A stretch of DNA of 64,000 bases from positions 177,438,663 through 177,502,662 of the forward strand of contig CM077647.1 in assembly GCA_039707465.1 (NCBI GenBank), given 5' to 3'. The translations under genes were made by a program, and so were the position numbers. The DNA is from Rhabdophis nuchalis. Taxonomy: Eukaryota; Chordata; Lepidosauria; Squamata; Natricidae. Shown piece by piece: positions 1 to 10,830 of the stretch. Each line of letters starts with the position of its first letter. The stretch's first letter is position 1. The notes below the pieces were generated by a model. That model had not been told where the DNA came from, did not search any database, and saw nothing but the letters and a program-made list of their open reading frames with translations.

Positions 1-190
1 TTGAAACCAGAAATATTCCTGCTGGGTATATTACCAGAACAGGATAATCAATAGAATGCATATTTAATTTTGCATGTAGTGACGGCAGCAAGAATTGTGT
101 TTGCACAACATTGGATAAATGATAAGGTTCCTACAGATGAAATATTAGAATGTGCTGAGATGGATAGATTGACACTTAAAATAATACTAT
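1..190 (+). pseudogene. L1 LINE ORF2 C-terminal fragment
   Basis: Broken reading frames encode a run resembling the end of L1 ORF2, with an 'AARIVFAQHW' stretch around base 85-115. The same motif occurs in the longer L1 fragment at 6.6-7.6 kb (AARIVFAKK), so the two are related copies. The 5' part lies outside the window. The frame ends quickly and the piece is non-functional. Confidence 0.6.
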
Positions 191-455
191 TACTATTAGT
201 TTTCTCATCATTTCTATCGCCCATCTCCTCCCACTTATGGCTGCAGGACTGTAACTTTGTTGCTTGTATCCTTACGATTTATATTGATATTGATTGTTTC
301 CTGATTGCTTATTTGTACCCTATCACTATCCTTAAGTGTTATACCTTATGATTCTTGATGATGTACCTTGTCTTTTTATGTACACTGAGAGCATAGGCAC
401 CCAAGACAAATTCCTTGTGTGTCCAATCACACTTGGCCAATAAAGAATATTCTAT
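191..455 (+). mobile_element. L3/CR1-like LINE 3' end
   Basis: The segment ends with the phrase 'tgtgtccaatcacacttgg' followed by an AATAAAG block and then passes directly into a TTCTA-type repeat. The same terminal phrase recurs near 55.9 kb. This is the 3' end of a CR1-group LINE abundant in snake genomes, whose tail is known to seed pentanucleotide and hexanucleotide microsatellites. Only the non-coding 3' end remains. Assignment to the L3 subgroup is from memory of the family and is not proven here. Confidence 0.6.
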
Positions 456-1005
456 TCTAATTCTAATTCTAATTCTAATTCTAATTCTCTATTCTAATTC
501 TAATTCTCTATTCTAATTCTAATTCTAATTTCTATATTCTATTTCTAATTTCTATATTCTATTTCTAATACTCTATTCTATTCTAATTCTAATTATATAT
601 TCTATTCTAATTCTCTATTCTAATTCTAATTGTCTATTCTATTCTAATTCTCGATTCTGTTCTAATTCTCAATTTTAATTCTAATTCTAATTCTCAATTC
701 TAATTCTAATTTCTATATTCTATTTCTATTTCTCTATTCTATTCTAATTCTAATTTTCTATTCAATTCTATTCTATTTTAATTCTAATTCTCGATTCTAA
801 TTCTCTATTCTATTCTAATTCTCTATTCTATTCTTTCTCTATTCTGTTCTAATTCTCAATTCTGTTCTAATTCTCGATTCTAATTCTAATTCTCTATTCT
901 ATTCTATTCTAATTCTCTATTCTATTCTAATTCTCTATTCTAATTATAATTCTAATTCTCTATTTTATTCCATTCCATTCCTATTCTATATTCTATTCTA
1001 CTCCA
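450..1005. repeat. Degenerate (TTCTAA/TTCTA)n microsatellite
   Basis: About 550 bp of imperfect TTCTAA and CTATT units starts exactly at the 3' tail of the LINE fragment before it. Interruptions such as 'ttctctattc' recur every few units, so the array has been amplified in blocks after point changes. It looks like expansion of a LINE tail rather than an independent satellite. Confidence 0.85.
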
Positions 1006-1019
1006 AAACAACTATGTTC

Positions 1020-1145
1020 TCTCTCAAGGAGCAAAGGTCATCTGAGAGGCTGAAGAAGCTTCTTGGATGAGAAGCAAAACACCTTCAAGAAAAAACAGAG
1101 AAAGCCCAGCTGCCTTTTGAAAAAGCCCCTTTGGACAACCATGAC
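1020..1145 (+). mobile_element. Penelope-like terminal repeat relic with hammerhead-like motif
   Basis: Contains the conserved block CTGAAGA, then the hairpin arms GCTTCT and AGAAGC around TGGATG, followed here by AAAAC instead of GAAAC (1,050-1,081). Related blocks lie at 20.7, 22.3 and 57.6 kb. Penelope-like retroelements carry hammerhead ribozyme motifs in their terminal repeats. The changed GAAA box makes this copy inactive by sequence. Confidence 0.5.
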
Positions 1146-1780
1146 CTGGGTGAAGGAGAATACAATACAACACAATACAATAGCAGAGTTGGAAGGGACC
1201 TTGTAGGTCTTCTAGTCCAACCCCCTGCGTGGGCAGGAACCTTATACCATTTCAGACAAATGGCTATCTAACATCTTTTTAAAGGCTTCCAGGGTTGGGG
1301 CATTCACAACTTCTGGAGGCAAGCTGTTCCAGAGGTTAATTGTTCTAACTGTCAGGAAATTTCTCCTTAGTTCTAAGTTGCTTCTCTCCTTGATTAGTTT
1401 CCACCCATTGCTTCTTGTCCTGCCCCCAGGTGCCTTGGAGAATAGTTTGACTCCCTCTTCTTTGTGGCACCCTCTGAGATATCGGAACACTGCTATCATG
1501 TCTCCCCTGGTCCTTCTCTTCATCAAACTAGACATACCCAGCTCCTGCAACCGTTCTTCATATGTTTTAGTCTCCAGTCCCCTAATCATCTTGGTTGCTC
1601 TTCTCTGCACTCTTTCCAGAGTCTCCACGTCTTTTCTACATCGTGGCGACCAAAACTGTATGCAGTATTCCAAGTGTGGCCTTACCAAGGCACTATACAG
1701 TGGCATTAACACTTCACGTGATCTAGATTCTATCCCTCTGAATCTATGCATAGACACGGCCTGGACCCTTTCTGAAGAGT
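1146..1780 (-). pseudogene. CR1 LINE 3' end with last 171 ORF2 codons
   Basis: On the minus strand an uninterrupted frame (1,757-1,242) encodes the C-terminus of CR1 ORF2, with the hallmark runs [19 protein letters not shown] and LWNSLPPEVVNAPTLEAF. The element ends in an ATTGT-type tail (ACAAT on the plus strand near 1,150-1,180). It matches the 33-kb CR1 copy closely in frame and wording, so it is among the younger CR1 copies here. It is 5' truncated, as most CR1 copies are, and lacks the reverse transcriptase. Confidence 0.88.
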
Positions 1781-2235
1781 TGAGAGGAAAATAGGAATTC
1801 TATCAGGGACAGACTAGCTTTCCTCACGATCTCCATTTTTTAATTCTCTGGATTCTGATCGAGCATGTAACCAGAGGGCGAAGGGACGTGGTGATAAGTT
1901 TCGGTAGGAACGAAAGAGGAGGGTGACGCATAGTTCAGAACTGGAAAAGAAGTAGGAGGGAGAATTGAAATGGCTTCCTTAGAAAAACACCTTGTTTTTC
2001 TGACAAGCTATTCTCAGCACCTTCTCAGTTTCAAGCCTGGGTAAATCGAAGCTATAATTACCCGAAGTGTGAAACTGTGAAGGACAGAGGTTGGGCACAG
2101 CCCAGCTGGGCCGGGTTGTGGAGACAATTTGCATGGTAAGGTCATCCATGCGCTACAGAACAAGTGATGCTCGGAGCAGCGAGGAATTCTGGGTACCACA
2201 CTCAACTGAATTCATGGACGTCCCAATGACATGGC
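1781..2235. other. Unannotated spacer
   Basis: No coding frame, RNA gene or known repeat could be supported. The only frames are short and not conserved. Confidence 0.5.
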
Positions 2236-3010
2236 TGAAACATTGAATAGAGTAGAGTAGAGTAGAGTAGAGTAGAGTAGAGTAGAGTAGAGTAGAACAG
2301 AACAGAACAGAACAGAACAGAACAGAATAGAATAGAATAAATAGAATAACAGAGTTGGAAGGGACCTTGGAGGTCTTCTAGTCCAACCCCCTGCTTAAGC
2401 AGGAAACCCCACACCCCTCCAGACAAATGGTCATTCAACATTTTCATTAAAACTTCCAGTGTTGGAGCATTCACAACTTCTGGAGGCAAGTTGTTCCACT
2501 GATAAATTGTTTTCACTGTCAGGAAATTTCTCCTTAGTTCTAGGTTGCTTCTCTCCTTGATTAGTTTCCACCCATTGCTTCTTGTCCTGCCCTCAGGTGC
2601 TTTGGAGAATAGCTTGACTCTCTCTTCTTTGTGGCAACCCCTGAGATATTGGAACACTGCTATCGTGTCTCCCCTGGTCCTTCTTTTCATTAAAATAGAC
2701 ATATCCAGTTTCTGCAACTGTTCTTCCTATGTTTTAATTTCCAGTCCCCTAATCCTCTTGGTTGCTCTTCTCTGCACTATTTCTAGAGTCTCCACATCTT
2801 TTCTACATCATGGCGACCAAGACTGGAGGTCAGATTCCAAGTGTGGCCTTACCAAGGCATTATAAAGTGGTATTAACACTTTGTGTGATCTTGATTCTAT
2901 CCTCTGTTGATGCAGACTAGAACTGTGTTGGCTTTTTTGGCAGCTGCTGCACACTGCTAGCTCATATTTAAATGGTTGTCCACTAGGACTCTAAGATCCC
3001 TCTCACAGTT
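2236..3010 (-). pseudogene. CR1 LINE 3' fragment with pentamer tail
   Basis: The plus strand shows the tail as AGAGT, then AGAAC and AATAG pentamers (2,245-2,345), followed by the inverted CR1 3' UTR and the ORF2 C-terminus (TRSNGWKLIKERSNLELRRN on the minus strand). Several frame breaks make it non-coding. The upstream end lies in the linker that encodes 'DNHLNMS' in better copies. Confidence 0.85.
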
Positions 3011-3900
3011 ACTACTATAGAGCGAGGTTGAATCTCTCATTGATCAGTTTTCATCCATTATTCCTTGTCTGGTCTTCAGGTGCCCTGGAAAATAGCTTGA
3101 CCCCTCTGTGGCAGCCCTTCAAATATGGAAGACTGCTATCATGTCTCCCCTGGTCCTTCTCTTCACTAGACAACCCACAACTTCTAGAGGTAATCCATTC
3201 TACTGATGGATTACCGGTATTCTCACTGTTAGGAAATTTCTCCTTAATTCCACGTTGCTTCTCTCCTTGATTAGTTTCCACCCATTGCTTCTTGTTCTAC
3301 CCGCAGGTGCCTTGGAGAATATCTTGACTCCCTCTTCTTTGTGTCAACCCCTGAGATATTGGAACACTGCTATCATGTCTCCCCTGGTCCTTCTTTTCAT
3401 TAAACTAGACATACCCAGTTCCTGCAACTGTTCTTCATATGATTTAGCCTCCAGTCCCCTAATCCTCTTGGTTGCTCTTCTCTGCACTCTTTCTAGAGTC
3501 TCCACGTCGTTTCTACATCTTGGTGACCAAAACTGAATGCAGTATTCCAAGTGTGGCCTTCCCAATACCTTATAAAGTGGCATTAACACTTCACCTGATC
3601 TTGATTCTATCCCTCTGTTTAGGCAGCCTAGACCTGTGTTGGCTTTTTTTTTTGGCAGCTGCTGCACACAGCTGGCTCCTATTTAGAAGATGGCTTAGAA
3701 GATTTAGGATAAGAGAGTCAGAAGGGACCTTGGAGGTCTTCCAGTCCAACCCCTGCTTAGGCAGGAAACCCTACACCACTTCAGACAAATGGTTATCCGA
3801 CATCTTCTTTAAAACTTCCAGTGTTGGAGCATTCACAACTTCTGGAGGCCTGATGATACCTTTGCATGCAAGTCCCTGTTCAGCAGGATCCTAAATAATT
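3011..3900 (-). pseudogene. Stacked CR1 LINE fragments
   Basis: Three partial CR1 3' segments follow each other in the same orientation: about 3,011-3,178, 3,179-3,690 and 3,700-3,870. Each restarts in the ORF2 C-terminus or the 3' UTR. The middle one keeps a 107-codon frame (3,667-3,344) with [16 protein letters not shown]. The stacking could reflect nested insertion or local rearrangement. None can encode a working enzyme. Confidence 0.78.
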
Positions 3901-5145
3901 TCAGATGACACAAGAAGCCCCAAAGTGGGATTAAAGAGCCACCCATAAACAAGGGTTAAAGTGACACCAAGAAAAATTCCTGAACTGTAATGTTAACTTA
4001 GTGTGTCTTGTAAAAACTCCCTCTTGGGTACTAAGAGATCAATCATTCATATTTTGGGAGATGCGTGCAACTTCCATCTTGCCATATTCAACATGGGGAT
4101 CTCTCACAAAGTTCTGGCAAAAAGCAACTGCGTGGACCTCACCTTTCACACACCAGGTGTCAAGATTGAGTTGATGGGCCACAACATCATGTTTCCCCAG
4201 AGTTTAGCTTTATTTTTTTATATATATATTTTTACAATTTATATCCTTTATTAAGGTCCCTGAAATTTTCTTTTTTTTTAATCTTTTTTTTATTTATTTT
4301 GCATAGACACAGACGATACAAACTTAACAAGAAAAAACATCGAAAAGCCATCTTCCATTCCAAATTACAAATTTTGAAGAATGTGTCAATTAATCATAAG
4401 TTTCTATGAATTTCTTCCATAATTATCGCTTGTTTTTCCTATCAATTATTACAATTCTTAAATCTCAACCTTAATTTTACTAATGATTTTAACATCCTTT
4501 TATATATAAAACATGACCATATAATGGCATTCTATTTATAAAACAAACAAAGAGGGGAAAAAATAATTTTAAAAAGGAAAAGTCACCACTCTATATTGTG
4601 TCCTTTAAAAGACGGACTGACCGGGGATTCATAATTTCTGTGCATCTCTGAAATGATTACTATTCATAGGTAGTCTCATTTTATAAATTTTAAATCTGAA
4701 AGTTTGTCATGTACTTTGATATCAGGATCCCAAAGTTCTCATCTAATGTTTCAAATTCAATCTATTTCTTTTTTAAGTGTGTCTTTAGAACCTGATCACC
4801 TAATGGCATCCCTTATTTACTCCCAACATACCTATGTAAATTTGTCAATAGTAATATGAAACAATCTTAAGTTTTGTGAATAGTTATGAACTAATTAATA
4901 ATTCTTCAATAACATTCTATACCCATCTAATTAGCTAATTATTAATCATCTAAATATAACAATGTCCATTATCAACCAGTATTAACTATCATTTTTCCGT
5001 TACTCTTAATGTGACTCATACTTTCTATTCTTGTGATTCTTCAGTAGTTTCTAATACTGTCTTAAATATATTATAATTTAGCTTTAGTCAGAGCTTGAAT
5101 TTAGGCTGCAAAAATCCAGCCAGCCACTAGAGGTCAGGAAAGGAA
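3901..5145. other. Spacer, AT-rich from about 4.2 kb
   Basis: No gene is supported. From about 4,250 the sequence is strongly AT-rich with a poly-T start and looks like the antisense 3' UTR of an old L1-type element, but I see no coding residue that proves it. Confidence 0.35.
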
Positions 5146-5353
5146 GCAATTAATACAATAATACAATAGCAGAGTTGGAAGGGACCTTGGAGGTCATCTA
5201 GTCCAGTGTTTTTCAACCTTTTTTGTGCAAAGGCACACTTTTTTCATGAAAAAAATCACGAGGCACACCACCACCATTAGAAAATGTTAAAAAAATTTAA
5301 CTCTGTGCCTAACTCTAACCAATTTCATTGTAATTTTTACAATGACAATAAAG

Positions 5354-5395
<42 letters not shown>

Positions 5396-5805
5396 TTGAC
5401 TATATATAAAGTAATTCTCTTGAATAGGAATCAAATAAACACAAAGAAATTATTTTATAATTACTTTATTATGAAATAATAAAGTATTTTATAATTGTTC
5501 ATATTTCTGTTTACTTAGTGCGAAACCTGGGCCTGTTTGGCTGAACACAAAGCTGATATTCTGGCAGGAATTTTTCCCACGGCACACTAGACAATATCTC
5601 ACGGCACACTAGTGTGCCATGGCACAGTGGTTGAAAAACGCTGATCTAGTCCAACCCCCTGTCCAGGCAGGAAGCCCTATACCATTTCAGACAAATGGCT
5701 ATCCAACATCTTCTTAAAGGCTTCCAGTGTTGGGACATTCACAACTTCTGGAGGCAACTTCTGTTCCACTGACTAATTGTTCTAACTGTCAGGAAATTTC
5801 TCCAG
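5146..5805 (-). pseudogene. CR1 LINE 3' end split by a hAT element
   Basis: The antisense CR1 3' end begins at about 5,150 (ACAAT tail, then 'agcagagttggaagggacc'). It is broken at 5,203 and resumes at 5,652 with the rest of the 3' UTR and the last codons (to about 5,800). Removing the insert restores the usual CR1 3' UTR order. The outer end runs into a purine tract. Confidence 0.85.
5204..5643. mobile_element. Non-autonomous hAT element with exact 8-bp TSD
   Basis: The element starts CAGTGTTTTTCAACC and ends GGTTGAAAAACGCTG, an inverted terminal repeat pair typical of hAT elements. It is flanked by ATCTAGTC on both sides (5,196-5,203 and 5,644-5,651), an exact 8-bp target duplication inside CR1 sequence. 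The interior has no transposase and includes an ATT trinucleotide run (about 5,356-5,395). Confidence 0.92.
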
Positions 5806-6325
5806 AGACAGAGAGAGAGGAGAGGGAAAGAAAGGGAGGGGGGAGAAGGAAGGAGAGGGGAGAAGGAGGGAGAGGGAGAGAGGGTGGGAGATGGGAAGGA
5901 GAAGGGAGAGAGTAAATGAGAGGAAGAGAAAGGGAAAGGGAAAGAGAGAGGGGAGAGAGAAGCAGAGAAGGAAAGAGAGACGGAAGGGAGAGAGAGGGGA
6001 GAAGTAGAGATGGAGGGAGAGGGGGAGAAGAAGGGAGAGAGCAAAGGAGGGGAGAAAGGAAAAGGGGGAGAGGGAGTGGAGAGAGAAACAGAGAAGGAGA
6101 GAGGAGGGAGGGGAGAAAGAGGGGGAGAAGGAGGGAGAGGGGAGAAGGAGAGAGAGGGAGGGAGATAAGAAGGAGAAGAGAGAGAGCAAAGGAGAGGGAG
6201 AGAAAGGGAGAAGGGAAAAGGAGAGAGAAGAAAGAGGGAAAGGGAGGGACAGGGAGAAAGAGAGCGGAGAGAGGGAGGAGAAGGGAGAGGAAGAGAGGAA
6301 GGAGAGAGGGAAATCTCAGAGAGTA
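5803..6325. repeat. Purine-rich GGGAGA/GAGAGG tract
   Basis: About 520 bp of almost pure A/G on the plus strand with irregular GGGAGA, GAGAGA and GGAA units. The long frames across it are Ser/Leu/Pro or Arg/Glu/Gly low-complexity artefacts. It begins at the interrupted end of the CR1 fragment. Confidence 0.9.
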
Positions 6326-6639
6326 AAAAGACAGAAATTGCATTAGGATAGGGAAAATAGAAACACAAAACCATTTTGATGGAACATTCTACCACTCTTT
6401 CATTTTTAAAGGCCAGGAAATTGTGTATGTGAAAATCTGGACTGTTGCTTGCTTGCTTGTTTGTGTTATTGTCTGACTCCACATATTAAAAACCCACAGA
6501 ATAATAAAATGATAAAAATGATTTTTTTTAAAAACAACCAAAAGAGGGCACAAAGAGAAGAAACAGCCAAAACAAGCTCACTTCACCCAGAAGGCTGGTT
6601 TTCAAATTTCTGGACTGAAACCAAAATGCTGGGCTAAAA
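6326..6639. other. Unannotated spacer
   Basis: AT-rich sequence with no supported gene or recognised repeat. Confidence 0.4.
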
Positions 6640-7592
6640 AGTCTGAAAAATGCTGGAACTATCATCAGGCGTCTGGCTCTTATTACCATATGTGGTGGCC
6701 CTGAAGCTAAAAGATACTAGACTTATAATCCATTTATGTCTGGAGAAAATGACACATAAGCATATAGACCTTAAACCTGAACTTTTTTTGCTTGGAATCA
6801 CACCAGAAACATATGATAAAAATTTGAAATATTTGATTATGAATGTCTTAGCAGCTAGAATTGTATTTGCAAAAAAAATGGAGAAATGAGAAACTACCTT
6901 CTCAAGAGGAAATTATCCCTAAGATTATGGACTGTGCAGAAATGAGTAAATTGACATTTGAAGTTAGAGAACAAGAGGATGAACAATTTTATAAAGTATG
7001 AAATTTGTTTTATCAATGGTTAGACAAAAGAAATCCGGAGACATAATATATAAAAGAACTTCTAGAAATAAAAGTCAATTGTTATGAATAGTGGATATTG
7101 TAATAAACCGAGATTATGTTATATTAGAAAGATATTTTGTATATTAACTAGATTATTAATGAGGTACATATATAATGGAAAAATTGTATAATCTGTTGAT
7201 TTTATATAGAGAAAATATTATGGGTGTTTGACTAAGCAACATATTTTATAGTAATAATGCATTTGCTAAAGACAATCGAGAACAATGTTATAAAACAGGA
7301 ACTTATGGGGAAAATGTTTTTTTCTTTTTTTCTTTTTGCCTTTTACTGATTGAATAACTATAGAAAAAGGTTAACATTTATCCAGAACTAAAGATTGAAT
7401 CTATGAACTTAAAATGAAAAATGTGATATATATGTATTTCCGATCATTTTCTACTTAACAAAATAATTGAACGAAGACCCACATGACTCCACCACCTCTG
7501 ACATGGAAGCTCTACAATGTAAAACAAAATCCTTATACCCTTTTCCTACAATATAATTTGTTAAAAACCAATTAAAAAATTTCTGGAAAAAA
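6640..7592 (+). pseudogene. L1 LINE ORF2 C-terminus with 3' UTR
   Basis: A broken frame from about 6,650 to 6,889 encodes an L1 ORF2 C-terminus (LLGITPETYDKNLKYLIMN, then AARIVFAKK). The 3' UTR at about 7,380-7,592 has the same wording as the 3' UTR of the ORF1-only elements near 20.1 kb: 'aactaaagattgaa', 'tatggaagctct', a closing 'accaattaaaa' and an A-rich end. This ties the ORF1-only elements to an L1 family with ORF2 in the same genome. Multiple stops make it inactive. Confidence 0.7.
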
Positions 7593-7754
7593 AAGAAGAA
7601 AAAGGTTAACTTTTGACAAATACTATTTGTTACTATACAGATAATTAATTATCTAAGAGGATAAGGTGGTATGAAATGAAAAAAAGAATTAATTCCATAC
7701 ACATATACTTATACATTTAAACTTAACAATGTTTGTAATTGTAAAGACCAATGC

Positions 7755-7935
7755 ACAATGGAACAGCTTGCCTCCAGAAGTTGTGAGTGCCCCAACCCTG
7801 GAAATCTTTAAAAAGATGTTAGATAGCCATTTGTCTGAAATGGTATAGGGCCCCTGCCTAAGCAGGGGGTTGGACTAGAAGACCTACAAGGTCCCTTCCA
7901 ACTCTGCTATTGTATTGTATTGTATTGCAGTTGTT
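7755..7935 (+). mobile_element. CR1 LINE 3' end
   Basis: Sense-orientation CR1 3' end. It begins in the LPPEVV region of ORF2, runs through the conserved 'gttggactagaagacctac' block and ends in ATTGT repeats near 7,912-7,928. It is heavily 5' truncated. Confidence 0.85.
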
Positions 7936-8275
7936 AAATTCAGACTTTGTGGGTACTTCATCAACGGAAGTTTTTAAGAAGAGACTAGACCAGTGGTTCT
8001 CAACCTTCCCAATGCCGCAACCCTTTAATAGAGTTGTGGTGACCCCCAACCATAAAATTGGTGTCTCGGTTCCTAAGACCATTGAAAATATGTGTTTTCC
8101 AATGGTCTTAGGCGACCCCTGTGAAAGGGTCCTTCGACCCCCAAAGGGGTCCTGACCCACAGGTTGAGAACCACTGGACTAGACAGTCACTTGTCTGAAA
8201 TAGGCTCTCCTGCTTGAGCAGGGGGCTGGACTAGAAGACCTCCAAGGTCCCTTCCAGCTCTATTTTGATTTTGAA
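7936..8275 (+). mobile_element. Second CR1 LINE 3' end, split by a SPIN-like element
   Basis: CR1 sequence ('gaagtttttaagaagagac') runs to 7,990, is interrupted, and resumes at 8,185 with 'agtcacttgtctgaaat' and the usual 3' UTR. It is a different and more diverged subfamily from the copy just upstream. Confidence 0.82.
7991..8176 (-). mobile_element. SPIN-like non-autonomous hAT element
   Basis: This 186-bp element has matching termini CAGTGGTTCTCAACC and GGTTGAGAACCACTG, and carries GACTAGAC on both sides (7,983-7,990 and 8,177-8,184), an exact 8-bp duplication. The interior phrases 'ggcgacccctgtgaaaggg' and 'gtggtgacccccaacc' are those of SPIN elements, a hAT group known for horizontal transfer among tetrapods. 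There is no transposase. Family assignment is from recognition, not a search. Confidence 0.85.
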
Positions 8276-8770
8276 AAAATCATGTATCACTTTCTAAGCA
8301 CAAAAATTGATGGCCGAATGACATGTTACACAAAGTTGAAAATAATTGAATGTTTTTACTTGTTTTTTTTATGTTGAAAAATTTTTAAAAATCATTTTTA
8401 AAAAATGCTGGGGTAAAGTCACAAAATGGCTGAATATCAGGAACTGAGGAAAAATATATGGGGAAAAACAACAACCTAATTTCTGAAGAAGGGTGCCGAC
8501 TCTCTCCTTCCCAGAAAGTTTATTTTGTCTAAATTTTGTGAGCCGAAGTTGTTCTGTTTTTCCTTTGAGCGATTGAAGTGCAAGGAGAAATCTGAAATCT
8601 GAAAGTAATATTTTGTCCGCCTAGTGGAGAAAATCAACCTGATCTCAATGAATCTAAAAGCACCGTTAACAGTTGGATAAAAGAGCTGGAAACTAGAAGA
8701 TGAAAAATTAATAATATACATAAGAAAAGAAGGCAAGAAACTGTATTATTATACATAAGCAAACATTAGT
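8276..8770. other. Unannotated spacer
   Basis: No supported gene or recognised element. A minus-strand frame of 86 codons at 8,476-8,736 is low complexity and unlike any family I know. Confidence 0.4.
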
Positions 8771-9290
8771 ATTAATATTACAGTTGTTATTATTTATTTT
8801 ATTTATTTTTATTTATTCAATTTATACCCCGCCCTTCTCCAAACGGACCCAGGGCGGCGCACAGGAAAATTAAAATACATACAAAAACATCATATAAAAT
8901 TTAAAAAACTAATTCAATGGATCCTGTGCTAAAACCAGATTAAAATCCCCAAATTTAAAAACTATCTAAAAGTCAGTATAGGGGGCTATGCTAGGCCGGC
9001 TAGATGGAACAAATGTGTCTTAAGACACTTGCGGAAGAGGCGGAGGTCAGAGATGGTGCGAAGTTCAGGGGGTAAGTCGTTCCAAAGGGCTGGACCTGCC
9101 ACAGAGAAGGCTCTCCCCCTGGGTGTCGCCAGTCGGCATTGTCCGGCCGACGGCACCCTGAGGAGGCCCTCTCTGTGGGAGCGTATTGGTCTGAGGGATG
9201 TATGGGGCAGGAGGCGGTCTCGCATATAACTAGGCCCCGAGCCATGGAGCGCTTTAAAGATGGTCGTCAAAACCTTGAAGCGCATTAGTA
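8771..9290 (-). pseudogene. L2 LINE ORF C-terminus and 3' UTR
   Basis: The minus strand encodes FKALHGSGPSYMRDRLLPH, then GRAFSVAGPALWNDLPPE, the C-terminal signature of the L2 clade. The 3' UTR reads 'ccctgggtccgtttggag', followed by a weak ATTT-type tail near 8,790. Only about the last 100 codons remain. Confidence 0.85.
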
Positions 9291-9404
9291 GTAGTAGTAT
9301 CGTTATTACCAGTACTATCATTATTGCATATTGTAAGTAAATGTTTTAAGAATCTTAGTATAAATAAGCAATTATTATTATTATTTTAATTGTGGTTGCT
9401 ATCT

Positions 9405-9655
9405 TGTTCCCCCCAAAATAAGACCTCCCTGGATATTAAGCCCAATCGGGCTTTTGAGCGCATGCGCTAAAATAAGCCCTCCCTGAAAATATTGCAAGTC
9501 AGCAGCAGCCACGAGGTGACCACGATTGCTGCCTCCTGCACCTCAAAAATAATAAGGCCTCCCCGAAAATAAGGCCAAGCACTTATTTTTTGTAGTGGGA
9601 GTCAAAAGAAAATAAGGCCCTGCCTTGTTTTCGGGAAAACACTGTAGTATTAATA
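9405..9655. mobile_element. Possible MITE
   Basis: Two partly inverted blocks contain 'aataagacctccctg', 'aataaggcctccccg' and 'ttttcgggaaaacactg', a pattern I have seen in short DNA transposons of reptiles. I cannot define exact ends or a target duplication. Confidence 0.3.
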
Positions 9656-9789
9656 CTGTTCTCACTGCCAGTTTATTAATATTTTGTATGAACAAATAGT
9701 TCCAGACAATACACTGTTCATTTAAGCATTTATGTATTTTAAAGAAGAAAAAAATGCATAAACATTTTTTTTTTAAATGCAAGCACTAC

Positions 9790-10830
9790 ATAAGAGGGAG
9801 TGGAGAGAGAGAGAGGAAAGGTGGAAGGGAGAGGCAGAGGGAAGGAGAGAGAGAGGGAGTTGGGAGAGAGGGAGGAAAGGAGGGAGGGAGGGAGTGGAGA
9901 GAGAGAGGGGAAAGGTGGAAGGGAGAGGCAGAGGGAAAGAGAGAGAGAGGGAGTGGGGAGAGAGGGAGGAAAGGAGGGAGGGAGTGGGGAGAGAGGAAGG
10001 GAGAGGGAAAGAGTGGGAGAGAGGGAGAAAAGGAGAGACAGGGGAGGAAGGGAGAGAGAGGAAGGGAGGAAGGGAGAGGGAGTGGGGGAGAGAGAGGAAG
10101 GGAGGAAGGGAGAGGGAGGGAGGGGGAAGGGAGGAAGGGTGAGGGGGAGAGAGGGAGGAAGGGAGAGGGGGTAGGAAGGGAGGGAGAGGGAGGAAGGGAG
10201 AGAGCAGAAGGGAGGCAGGGAGAGGGTGTGGGGAGAGAGAGAGGAAGGGAGGGAGGGGGAGAGAGGGAGGAAGGGGGAGAGGGGGAGTGGAGGAGAGAGA
10301 GGAAGGGAGGAAAGAAGAGGGGGAGAGAGGGAGTGGGGGGGAGAGGGAGGGAGGAAGAGGGAGGGAGGAAGAGAAGGAGGAAGGGAGAGAGGGGGGAGAC
10401 AAGGGGAAAGGGAGAGAAAGTGAGTGAGGGAGAGAGAGGAAGGGAGAGAGAGGAAGGGAGGAAGGGAGAGGGAGGGAGGGGGAAGGGAGGAAGGGGGAGG
10501 GGGAGAGAGGGAGGAAGGGAGAGGGGGTAGGAAGGGAGGGAGAGGGAGGGAGAGAGCAGAAGGGAGGCAGGGAGAGGGAGTGGGGAGAAAGGGAGGGAGG
10601 GAGGGGGAGTGGAGGAGAGAGAGAAAGGGAGGAAAGAAGAGGGAGAGAGAGGGAGTGGAGGGAGAGAGGGAGGGAGGAAGAGGGAGGGAGGAAGAAAAGG
10701 AGGAAGAGAGAGAGGGTGGGAGACAAGGGGAAAGGGAGAGAAAGTGAGTGAGGGAGAGAGAGGAAGGGAGAGAGAGGGAGAGAGAGAGGGGGAGAGAGGG
10801 GGGAGGAAGGGAGAGGGAGAGAGAGAGGAT
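9790..10830. repeat. 1-kb purine tract with higher-order GGGAGAGA repeats
   Basis: About 1,040 bp of nearly uninterrupted A/G on the plus strand. Blocks of roughly 100-350 bp recur (compare 10,142-10,240 with 10,500-10,600), so it has been amplified in segments. Long Ser/Leu/Pro and Arg/Gly/Glu frames on both strands are composition artefacts. Confidence 0.92.

Noticed and set aside
455..1005. Possible CRISPR-like periodic array
   Set aside because: Units are 5-6 bp with no distinct spacers. This is an expanded LINE tail in a vertebrate genome.
1378..1794. 138-codon plus-strand frame with membrane-like residues, and equivalents at 2,545, 3,255 and 33,387
   Set aside because: All are antisense shadows of the CR1 ORF2 C-terminus and recur wherever CR1 occurs.
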